Shown: positions 11,915-21,453 of the stretch, one piece after another
Layout of the letters: the number at the start of each line of letters is the position of its first letter
How positions within the stretch are numbered: the stretch's first letter is position 1
Translations under genes and position numbers: made by a program
DNA from: Actinostola sp. cb2023
Taxonomy: Eukaryota > Cnidaria > Anthozoa > Actiniaria > Actinostolidae
Direction of reading: 5' to 3'
Length of the DNA: 64,000 nt
Assembly: GCA_033675265.1 (NCBI GenBank)
Contig: JAUJYZ010000850.1
Coordinates: forward strand, 117,501-181,500
The notes under the pieces: generated by a model
Databases searched by the model: none
What the model was told of the DNA's origin: nothing
Seen by the model: the letters and a program-made list of their open reading frames with translations, nothing else

Positions 11915-14900
11915 ATGGGTTTAATAGATGTGGAAAACAATAAGATTTCTAGCAATCAAAGTGGTGCTACGTGGGTTCATGAGTCGCTTGCACAGGTATG
12001 AAGACTGGCTGAACAGTTTGGTTTTATCGTCTCTCCCAACAGGACATCTTCAAAAAATACTAAAATATATTTACTGCAACACATTTCAGGTCAAAATCAA
12101 AGTAATGAAAGGACACAGTGATGCAGTCAATTCGTGTGAATTCTGCTTTGATGATACAAAGATTGTGACATCTTCAAATGATATGACAATTAGATTATGG
12201 GTAATGCGTCACCTTTTAAATGTTTTTGTACAAAAGACGAGACCAAAAGTTACTTGAAGTATGATACTGCGTGTGTATGCATGGATACTATCAGCTTTTA
12301 TAATTTGAGGCCAATTATTATTTGCTACAAAATAAAAATATTTTTTTTGTATTTTTTTGTATAAGTTTTACATTTGAATCAAGGCTCAGTGTAATGCATG
12401 TATGTTTTTGTTAATAGGATACAGTGTCTGGAATACAGCTGAAAACATACAAGAGACATTCATCTTTTATCACTTGTTGCCATCCAGATTCAGCTAATAG
12501 GAAGTATGACACCTGGGGGTACTGCGACAATTTTAGGAGGGGTATTTTGGTGAATGGTATAATGTTTTGAAACGTGAAGGCAGCTAGACTTTGGTCAAAA
12601 AAAAAATCCTACCTTTCCTCTCAGCCCTCCCCTATGAACCAGCCAATTGATTATTCCAGAACTCCAGTTGATACTCCGTTGGACTTTTTGGGGGGCTTGT
12701 ATTTGCATAATGGACTTTTTTTGGGTAAAAATGTTTGGCCTCATTCGCACCTCCCCATCACTGATACCCCTGAGTACCCCCCCTGGGGGCCTGACCCTAT
12801 CCCAAAATGCAACACAGGCATATACTGTATGATGTAAAAGGGTTTTTTAATAGGAGAAAAAAAGTAGACAACTAATGGGGTCAGAAGTCCCCTTTTGCTG
12901 TTTCCCATCAAATTAAATTCAGTGAAAATGTGAAAGTAGCTGGTGATTCTTTTCCATTTCAGACTGGCTTCAGGCAGTTGGGACAAATATCTTTATGTAT
13001 GGGAAGTAGAAACAGGACAGATTTTGGTAAGAACATTGAATAAAGCTTTAATCATTCTGCATACAGTGTCCGTCCTACATGTACCAAATTTGATTTTGGT
13101 TTAGTGGAGTGCGATTCATGAGGGTATTGTCACAGCATGCCACTTCTCTAGTGATGGGAAATACTTGGTAACGGGAAGTGATTTGGACTTCGCTACATGT
13201 ATATGGGATGCAAGGGAAGGGACACTTATCAAGAAACTCATAAGTAAGTTCATATTACTTTTATCCCATTTCTATTCTCATCCATTTTTTCAAATATTGA
13301 ATTGTATTTTATATGTAATGGAACGTGCATGTATGTACATGTACATTTGAAAAATAATGTTCAACTCCCAGATATCGCAGCAATGTCAATAGGGTTACAA
13401 AATGTAGCTTGCATATGCATAGCTGGCGCATGTAACTTCACTTCTGACCAACAACTAGGGGTATCGAATGGTCAAGGTGAGACTTCGAGATGAGGCATAT
13501 TTTTGCGAGCCCAAGACGCTTTTTCACCGATTTCCTTTGTTTACAAAATTCGAGACTCTGAGACTGCTTTTTGCGAAAAAAACGAGACCCGCAAAATTTG
13601 ACTGAAATTTTGTGAGACTGACTTTTTGTGGGGACCATTCGACACCCCTACAGTTTGCATGGTGTGTTAATGGGAATACATTTCTTTCCCATTTTCTACA
13701 TTTCCCTATTATGATCCTTATTTTCTTTCCCCAAATAGATCACCGAAGCACAGTAACGTGTTGCAGGTTTTCACCTCATGAGAATCGCATCTGTACAACA
13801 TCAATGGATAGGACAACAAAGATTGTTGACATGCGGACATTTAAAACTAGCAACAATAACATTACTCTTAGCTTAGGGTATGTAACTCGTAAATCGATAG
13901 ATTTTTATCAAATAAAAAGTTGATATAATGTAATAATAATAAGAAATTCTTATATACAATTAGCTCATTTCACATTGTCTCAATGCGCTTTACAACCGTT
14001 GGCGCCCACAGCAGCCGAGCAGCTTACAATCATGAGGAGTTATGCCTCCAATTCCTTTCTCATTCCAGGGGTCATATTAATGTGATTTCAACATGTTGTT
14101 TCTCAAATGATGAACACCTGGTAGCGACAGGTTCATGGGACAAAAACATTCAACTATGGGATGTAGCAACGGGTGTGTACAGAACTAAAGGACCAATGAC
14201 GCTGTCCAAAGGACATGAGGGTTCCATCAGTGCATGTCAATTCAGCAAAGATGGTAGGCTTAGAAACATAAAATACCTGACAAAAAGTAGCCTGATTTTC
14301 ACACGGCACAGAGTCGACCACTACTGAAAATCAGGCATTCAGCGTTTTCCTACATGGTATTGTCATTCCTCTTCATGTGTCATTATAATTATAATTCATT
14401 GCTGAATTCCATAACTTGTAGTTGTTTTATAGTGCTGGCCCCGGTTGCACGAAAGGTGAATAGCGCTATCCACCGTATAATTCCTATCCAATGGATAAAA
14501 CTGATGCAGTTTTCCAATAAATTTTATCCGTTGGATAGGACTTATCCAGTGGATAGCGCTATTCACCTTTAGTGCAACCGGAGCCAGGTCACCAGTTAAT
14601 ACCATCTCAGCTGATTGGTTTTACCGGGTTAAATAAAGTTGTTATTATTAATGCAAAGTGCAAAGCTCAATAGATTTTGTTGCTTGGAAAATAATGTTTA
14701 CCATTAGATAGTATGTGTACATATGTAAGGCTGCCTACATGTACATGTAGGTAGGTGCTGCCTTTGTAATCACATCTACAAATGGTTAGGCCTGCCCCTT
14801 CGCGTGGCTGGGATGACCACGTTAAATGGCGTTCCCGTCTCTCCACACTCCATTACATTGCACCCCGGAGGGACGTAAAAGAACCCACACCACTGTTCGA

Positions 14901-17900
14901 CTAAGAGTAGGGCACGAAGTTCCCGGTGTGTGTGGCCCAACTTACTGACTTGAAGAGAGAAGGCTCAAAGCGCATTTGATTATATACAAATAGATATTTG
15001 CGCTATATAAGTGTTACCGGTAAACATTATGTAGTGCATACTGCATTAGAGTGTTATACTTTTATAAGTGGAAGTCTTGTCCACTGAAATGGAAGTTGCA
15101 ATGCACTCACGTTGCAGTAAATGCACATATATTATACAGTAGGCATTACAAATAGGGTAAAATGCCATTGGATGTGATAACCAACAACTTGTTTCGAAAA
15201 TACTGTTTGACTCAACTTATTTCTACACTAGGAAGCACCCTTGTATCATCATCATTCGATGAAACTCTGGTGATATGGGACGTGGAAAATCTTTGTCAGA
15301 AATTCGCTCTTAAGGTAACCATTCTGTATTTGCACAAAGTTTCTATAGATCACACACACTTTATATAGATTTTAGTCTCTTGATATTTATTTTATAGTGT
15401 CCCCAATGGGGAGTTTGCAGGCCTTGCGTGACATTTTAAATTTTAATCAAACAAAAACAAAAATATAATATTTGAAAAGAGCACACCAAAATTAGCAAAA
15501 ATTGAAATTTTGAAGTAATTTCGATGAATAGAGCGAAAGTTATGAGCAACCGAAGTTGGCTTTTTTCTTAAGAAACGTACGGTGGTGGGCAACAGCTTGC
15601 ATTCCTTACTTGCTCACTCGCTCATCCATTCATCATTAGGGTCATTCTGGTTGGGTAAATGATTGCAGCATCAGCGAAGATCAGAAATGGGTTTTGTCAT
15701 GTTCAAAGGTCAGTGACTTCCACACTACATGTATAACATCAACATACCAGTTGGTATATTTATAGGTAGGTAATTAGGTTACATTGTAGGTGTGTAGGTA
15801 CAAAATGTACATAGGTACAGGTAAATCTCCCTAGAAACCTTTCGACACTTAAATCAAGTTGTTATTATTATTGTTAGGTCTATGCATGTACAGTACATGT
15901 TCACATAGAGTAAATGTGTAGCTACAGGATAGCTACACTGTATGCATGTACATATGTACCTGCATAGCAGTGCAATGAAGAAGCAAAGTGAATGGTAGTT
16001 GAACGTAGTAGTGCATACACATTATATATTCATATTTATTGAATATACTGTACCTGAAATAGCTACCCGTGTAGTGACGAATGACCTAGAAAATACAAGA
16101 ATAATTTACAATGAAGGACCCTGAAGTTTCTAGTCAAATGCTGATTCCAAGTCCTGAACAGTTACAAAGTTGTTCTGGTCGACTTCTCAAATTTTTGCAA
16201 AATTGGTTATCAATAATATGACTGTATTAACGATATACATGTAATTAAACTCCTTTAGGTGATTGTTTAGTAACAAGTCATGTTTATTGTCAATTTTTGT
16301 GTCAAACTAATGTATCGTCAAGCCTTATTCATTACAATATTTTACTCTGATATAAAATACAGGATCACACTGTCAGGCTATGGAACATAGAATCAAGTGA
16401 TGACATACCAGTTGTACTGGAACATAGAAAGAACATTGGTCTTAGGATTGTCAATGTAAGAATACCTGTGTATTTACCCCGGGGGGGGGGGGGGGGGGGG
16501 TACTCCCATATATGGACTATACGGGGATGATACGCTGGACAGGGTATGGTTTTTCAAGTTTCTGGTCTTAGGCAGGGTATCATTTTCACATATAGACATC
16601 TTGAACAGGGTAGGGTATTTAATATCACTTTCAACCTGACAAATATCGGTTTGTAATCAGTTTATTCTTGACCTCTAACCCGACCACCGACGACTTTATT
16701 GACACATGGATCGTGGTTTCGTCAGCTACATGTATATTAACAACATATATGTTTATAAGATCATCACAATAAACACTGACAGCCAAGTATAGGTAATTTG
16801 TTATTTGTCTTATAGAGGGATATAAAATTGAACACTTTGTCTTGAACAGGGTATTGAAATTTGAGTTTTTTTGTCTTAAACAGGGTAGGGGTTTCAGAGC
16901 CCCAGCAGCACACCCCTACCCAAATTTGGGTAGAGTACCCCACCCCACCCCCCTGGGGTATTTACACATTACACAATATTATACCTCCTGTAAGGAGACA
17001 CCCTATGGACCCAAGCACATACAATGTATGTACATGTAGGTGTCCATTTATGAGAGGTGTGACACTTTCAAGAGAGTAATGTTCCAATACAACACGATAT
17101 TTCAAGATAATTTATAAATATATGGTAGTAATAATATCATGTACGTTCTATACATGTATATGCTCTATACACACAGACTGTCACTGTTTGTTCTTGTATA
17201 TGTAACACATTGATTGACAATACAGGGCCGTACATAACCCAAAAGTCAAGGGGGGGCAGTACGTATTTAAAAGCAAAAACTAAATGAAAATAGTACAGTT
17301 CTCAGTACTTTTTGGTATATTTTTTTGCCTTGCAGCCCCTGTGCTGTGTACGGCCCTGCAATTATTTATATGTAATAATTGAAAGTGTGTAAACATACAT
17401 ACAGTATATAGCAGTATGGCTGTCTAACCAGAAACTCATAAGTGGGTTGAATTCAGCCCACTTATGAGTTTCTGGTCTAACCTGCTTTATCAAATAAAGT
17501 ATGTTTATTATCCAACTATACATAGACGAGTAAAAATATCGCGTGAGTAGGACTGGAGCGAGTAAAAATATCCAGCGATATATGAATATCCTTCACGGGA
17601 GGAGTGTATTTTTTGCATCACAAAAGGGTTGAAAAATAAATACCTTATTTGACATTTTAGTGACAGTGTAGTACGGCTGGAAATTTTTACTCGTCTTTGT
17701 ATTTAATACTGTGCAGACTCGTAAAAATATCCAGCTGTACTACACACTAAAATGTCAAATAAGGTATATATATATAAGGATGCAATATTCTAGTTTTATT
17801 GTTTTAATCTACAGTGCCAAAGCTGCAGCAAGCCATTCTCAATTACCCAACTAGAGGAAGCAGATAATGCAAAGTTTTGTGTATTTTGTCGCCTGGAGCA

Positions 17901-17931
17901 TCCGTCAATGTATCAACCTGTAACAGACTGA
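11915..17931 (+). CDS. WDR88: WD repeat-containing protein 88
   Basis: Eleven exons: 11915-11995, 12090-12200, 12418-12503, 12963-13026, 13105-13243, 13739-13877, 14069-14253, 15232-15314, 15640-15708, 16363-16455, 17815-17931. All joins are GT-AG and phases fit, giving 388 residues. It encodes about seven WD40 repeats (MKGHSDAVNSCEF, SGSWDKYLYVW, STVTCCRFSP, GSWDKNIQLWDV, KGHEGSISACQFS, GHSGWVNDCSIS, DHTVRLWNIE). The C-terminus has four cysteines (C351, C354, C372, C375) in a CxxC...FCVFCR arrangement, a likely zinc ribbon shared with human WDR88. That tail and the KGHEGS-to-RLWNIE block make the assignment firm. The molecular role of WDR88 is not established; WD40 propellers are usually interaction platforms. 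Introns hold several MITEs, one starting about 6 bp after the exon 3 donor. Confidence 0.95.
12510..12789. mobile_element. MITE in WDR88 intron 3
   Basis: Ends are inverted (ACCTGGGGGTACT at the left, AGTACCCCCCCTGGGGG at the right). The ends resemble those of the element at 16477-16958. It begins right next to the exon 3 splice donor at 12504. No coding capacity. Confidence 0.6.
13456..13650. mobile_element. Mariner-like MITE in WDR88 intron 5
   Basis: A 195-bp element with inverted termini GGGGTATCGAATGGTC and GACCATTCGACACCCC, each flanked by TA. A TA target duplication is the mark of the Tc1/mariner superfamily. No transposase. Confidence 0.75.
14435..14587. mobile_element. Palindromic MITE in WDR88 intron 7
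   Basis: A 153-bp near-palindrome bounded by CTGGCCCCGGTTGCAC and GTGCAACCGGAGCCAG, with inner arms GGTGAATAGCGCTATCCA. Fragments of the same family appear at about 47040-47155 and 62889-62950 (TATCCACTGGATAA with GTACAGCCGGGGCCAG). Confidence 0.8.
14750..15030. repeat. SINE-like dispersed repeat
   Basis: The segment contains CACCCCGGAGGGACG, AAAAGAACCCACACCACTG and ends in TTGCGCTATATAAGTGTTAC, a 3' motif common among invertebrate SINE-type repeats. A related GCGCTT/TATATAGCGC motif is at about 49345 in the TENT4 intron. I see no clear A and B boxes, so the class is tentative. Confidence 0.45.
16477..16958. mobile_element. MITE with a 20-G tract in WDR88 intron 10
   Basis: An element of about 482 bp, bounded by CCCC plus twenty G at 16481-16500 on the left and CCCCCCTGGGG on the right, flanked by TATTTA at 16471-16476 and 16959-16964 (target duplication). 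The inside repeats GACAGGGTA / AACAGGGTA motifs. It lies 21 bp after the exon 10 donor. The G run may be variable in length or an assembly-sensitive homopolymer. Confidence 0.75.
17223..17358. mobile_element. Short MITE in WDR88 intron 10
   Basis: A 136-bp element with inverted ends CAGGGCCGTACA and TGTACGGCCCTG. The CAG...CTG ends suggest the hAT superfamily; no clean target duplication is visible. Confidence 0.7.
17427..17476. repeat. 50-bp near-perfect palindrome
   Basis: Arms ACCAGAAACTCATAAGTGGG and their complement meet at GAATTC (one mismatch near the centre). Could extrude as a cruciform or be the collapsed form of a foldback element. It lies in WDR88 intron 10. Confidence 0.8.
17641..17766. 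repeat. Inverted repeat in WDR88 intron 10
   Basis: TACCTTATTTGACATTTTAG...AAATTTTTACTCGTC is followed, after about 20 bp, by its complement ending AAATGTCAAATAAGGTA. It forms arms of about 50 bp. AGTAAAAATATC motifs also occur just upstream (17530-17580), so it is part of a larger element. Confidence 0.7.
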
Positions 17932-18098
17932 GAAATAGTTATTATGACGATGAACGCCTGAATAGCATACATGTACAGTACGTGTTTTAATGTTTTATAA
18001 AACGTGTCATTTGTTTTAATATTTATTATCCTAAAAAGGAAACACATACAAAGCAAGACATCTGTGTAAATAGTGAGGTTACTCTGAATCCTCCTGCA

Positions 18099-18237
18099 CA
18101 ATTGAAGGGCTCCCTGCAAGGACAGAATAAGTGACTTGTGATCAAAACCCAAATTCTCCTTTGAAATTCAACGAATGTCAAGGAGAATTTAGATTTTGAT
18201 CAGAGATAACTTACATGTATGCTGTTCTTGCAGGGTC
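18099..18237. mobile_element. Foldback MITE family, copy A
   Basis: First of four copies in the window sharing ends CAATTGAAGGGCTCCCTGCA and inner arms TGATCAAAACCCAAATTCTC / GAATTTAGATTTTGATCAGA. About 140 bp. It lies between the convergent WDR88 and FAAP24 genes, within their 3' regions. Confidence 0.85.
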
Positions 18238-18356
18238 GAGCCATACAATAAATTGCAATATGTACTTTAAAAGTGTAAATCTGTCTGTTTATTATGTTGT
18301 GTAGAGCTTTTAATAAAATGTTCTTATTACGTATAACTGCAAGTTGTTTTTTACCT

Positions 18357-21254
18357 TCAGAACATTTTCTTGTCTTTGTGGAATGGTTGTTGAAAAAAGG
18401 TCTTGACTTGTTGTGCACAAGATTTACCAATAATTGAGGACATTTTCTGTATAAAACATCAGTGATACAATGAATTTTTTTAGTTATACAGCTATTTCAA
18501 AAAACGTTGTAAACTGAATACTGCATACTGAATAGTGCATTCCAAGACCAAAGAGCATTGTGGGCCTCGTTATTTTGAAATAAAAAGTAAATATACAGCG
18601 ATTTGTTCGCCATATGGAGCTAGTATATTATTTCTGATGGAATGCACCAAAAATAAAATAAATTATTGTTATTTATATTACTTTAGACAATATTACACGA
18701 GTCCCAAAATGCATTTCGGTCTTGGAATACACTATTTAGAATTTCAACGTTTTTTGAAATAGCTGTATATGTACATGTTACACAAGTTACAGAATAAGCA
18801 GTTATTGGATTCCCATTATAAATTAAATCTCATTTCATTCTCATTTTTCCATTTCTTCCCATCCGTGTCATTTCTATCATTGTCAAGTTTCTCTGACCTA
18901 ACAAGAGAAAAACAAGTGTGTACAACTAGTCCACCAATGTTTGCATTATCTAATCAACCACTTGAGATACTTACAATACAATACAATAATTTTATTTATA
19001 CATGATTAAAATTAAAGCTGAAAAGCTTGTGGGGTCGTGTGCAAAACAATAAAAATAAAAATAAAACTGTATATAAAATTCTAAATGCTATATAAATAAT
19101 TACTATAAATACTAATTAAATTACTAATATAATTTAAATAGTCATGTCAACTGTAGAACCTGTATCAGTTGAAGGGGTCCCTGCAAGAGCAGAGTGACTT
19201 GTGATCAAAACCTAAATTCTCCTTTGCAATTCAAAGAATCACGAGGAGAATTTAGATTTTGATCAGAGATCATTAATTTTACGTTGTTCTTGCAGGGAGC
19301 CCAGGCTTCAATTGAAGATCATTATTACCTCAACATTTGCTTTACTGATTCCCTCAACACCTGGAAGAAAGCAATACATAAAGTTCACATCTCTGTATGA
19401 TTCTATCCAAGATATGGAAAATGAATCTGAAACTTAATATTGCAAATATAATAGATTCTGTCCACTATGGCCACCTTTGTCATCTTTGTGTCTTAATTAC
19501 TAACGGGCACCAAAAAATCTGACCATTATGGGGAGGTGGCCATCAGTAGAGGTCCTACATACATGTACCTCTTATTAAACGAGTGCGAGGTCCGTACCAT
19601 CAGTTATGGACCGCTAATTGACCAAACACATTCGAACAATATTATTGGCCATATAATAATGTACAGTATCTCAGTGTTTACTTTTATATTCCTTTAGAAG
19701 GTCCATTGCTTTCTTTTCTCCCAGTCCAGGAATTGCTTGGATTGTCATAAGTAATGCTGTGTCGGCAGACTGAGGCTTTCGTTTGATGCGATATGGGTTG
19801 TTTTGCGGCTTGCTCTCTAACTTTACCTGAAAAAGAATATCAGCCAAAATGTACAAAAAGTCAGCTGTGCAAATGATTAATCATCACCACCCTGTCATCA
19901 TCATCACCACTACCATCATCACCATCATACAATCACTGTCATCATCACCATCATACCCTCACTGATACACAGGGTTCTCAGTTCCAGCAACCAGTGGAAT
20001 TCCACCGACTGTCAAGACAAAAGTAGCCGCCGGTCCTGGCTATAAAATATACCTTTGTGTGTCAACTTCTACAAAATGTCATCATTACATGCCTGCATGG
20101 TCAAAGTTTTGGGCTGGCTGTTTAAGATTCTACTGTGAACAGCATAAAATGTGATGGACAAAAATTGGAATGTTTTGAGTTTTCTAATCTTTTTTGAGGA
20201 GTCGGCTAGCCATGTACATGTGGTCTATCCATCAATGTAGTAAGGGCAATCATTGAAACCGCTCACCATTTGTGCAATGCTTTTCGCTGCTTCTGTAGTA
20301 CTCGTCAAAGGAATAAGAGCCAGCGATCTTTCCATCACAACAAATTTTTGAAGACCAGGAAAGTACTGGTCACTTATAGGTGTTTTCTCTGCCATCACAA
20401 GAAGTCGCTGATATCCCTAAGGTGTGATAGTCACATACAATAGAATAAAAATAAATTATATTGTACATACAATACATGTACATATATTTAACCTTTGAAT
20501 ATACAGCCAGGTTTTCAGGTGCCCATGCAGTAGGTGGATTGATAACCAAGAGACAAAAGAAGACACAATTAAGTCAAACCTCTCCATAAGTGCATAACGG
20601 CTACTTAAAATGGGACTAAATTTTGTGCCCATTTTGTAGAGTTGGCCGTCATGGGCTGATATCAACAACAATAAATGCTGTATCAGGGCTGGCTGGTGGC
20701 AAGGACAAACATCCCGGCCATTACAAAGAGGTGTCCATTAGTAGCAAGGTGGTGGAGTGTTTACGGTATTTTGACAGCAACAATAATGATGCAAATAATC
20801 ATCATAACAATTAATGCATTACCTTTGAAACTTTGAGTACTTTGGTTCTGTAGTCTGCGCCGCTGATTAAATCTGCCTCTGTTACATAGACCATGGCTAC
20901 TTCACTGGAGGAAAGAAAGTCTGCCTGACCCAGGGTGTCATCAAACAATACTCTTGTGTGATGCTCTAAATATAGAGAAATATTGTCATGTATGGGAAGC
21001 CAACATAAATGCCAGCAATAGAGAATTAAAAGTATTCACTCAATGCTCAATAAACTTTCTAGAAAAGAAAAAACTGTAAATTTAGCAAAATAAAAAAATT
21101 GAATTTTGGCGCGAAATTTTCATGACAACATAAAAACCCTAAAACCTTGAATTGCCTTGACCAGCTCACTTCCATGCCACTTTGCATTAACTAGAACGTG
21201 TCCCTGTGGGATAAAAGCTCTGTGAATCTTTGGAATTTTAGAGTTATCAGCCAT
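18357..21254 (-). CDS. FAAP24: Fanconi anaemia core complex-associated protein 24
   Basis: Six exons on the minus strand: 21146-21254, 20823-20965, 20267-20416, 19682-19826, 19329-19360, 18357-18446. Phases fit and the product is 222 residues (human about 215). FAAP24 pairs with FANCM to load the Fanconi core complex on branched or damaged DNA. The N-terminus reads GHVLVNAKWHGSELVKAIQ, then an ERCC4-type nuclease-like fold (VAMVYVTEADLI, VMAEKTPISDQYFPGLQKFV), followed by a tandem helix-hairpin-helix: IPGLGEKKA at 166-174 and IIGKSCAQQVKTFF at 198-211. The 32-bp exon 5 is easy to miss: exon 4 can read through its GTAAAC donor to an early stop at 19671, which would delete the second hairpin. 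It shares an upstream region with CTNNBL1. Confidence 0.95.
18485..18769. mobile_element. Mariner-like MITE in FAAP24 intron 5
   Basis: A 285-bp element with long inverted ends (TACAGCTATTTCAAAAAACG and its complement), inner arms GTGCATTCCAAGACC, and flanking TA dinucleotides. It sits just upstream of the last FAAP24 exon's acceptor. Confidence 0.75.
19166..19314. mobile_element. Foldback MITE family, copy B
   Basis: Same family as copy A: GGGGTCCCTGCAAGAGCAGA at the left, TTGCAGGGAGCCC and a terminal CAATTG at the right, with TTTTGATCAGAGATC inside. It lies 15 bp from the small FAAP24 exon 5, in intron 5. Confidence 0.85.
19880..19965. repeat. CATCAC/CATCAT microsatellite
   Basis: Impure trinucleotide run in FAAP24 intron 3 (ATCATCACCATCATAC units). 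Confidence 0.7.
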
Positions 21255-21453
21255 AAAACGACTGTGTTGACATTCAGCAGCGCTCAATGAAAATATTCCA
21301 CCTTGAGCCCACGGGATTTGTGTCAGCTGTTACCCTCCGTAAAACACGTGCGAGTTTGGTCGAGGTAGATTGGTTTCGAATCTGATGGATGTCTGAAAAC
21401 CGTACTTATTTATTTGTGTATATTTTCGTTCTGGGGCTGATTATTGAGGATAA
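21255..21453. promoter_or_regulatory. Bidirectional promoter between FAAP24 and CTNNBL1
   Basis: The start codons of the two divergent genes are 199 bp apart, so both 5' UTRs and any core promoters must fit here. No TATA box is placed convincingly. A CACGTG E-box is at 21345-21350, followed by CGAGTTTGGTCG. Shared control of a DNA-repair gene and a spliceosomal gene is inferred from spacing alone. Confidence 0.65.
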
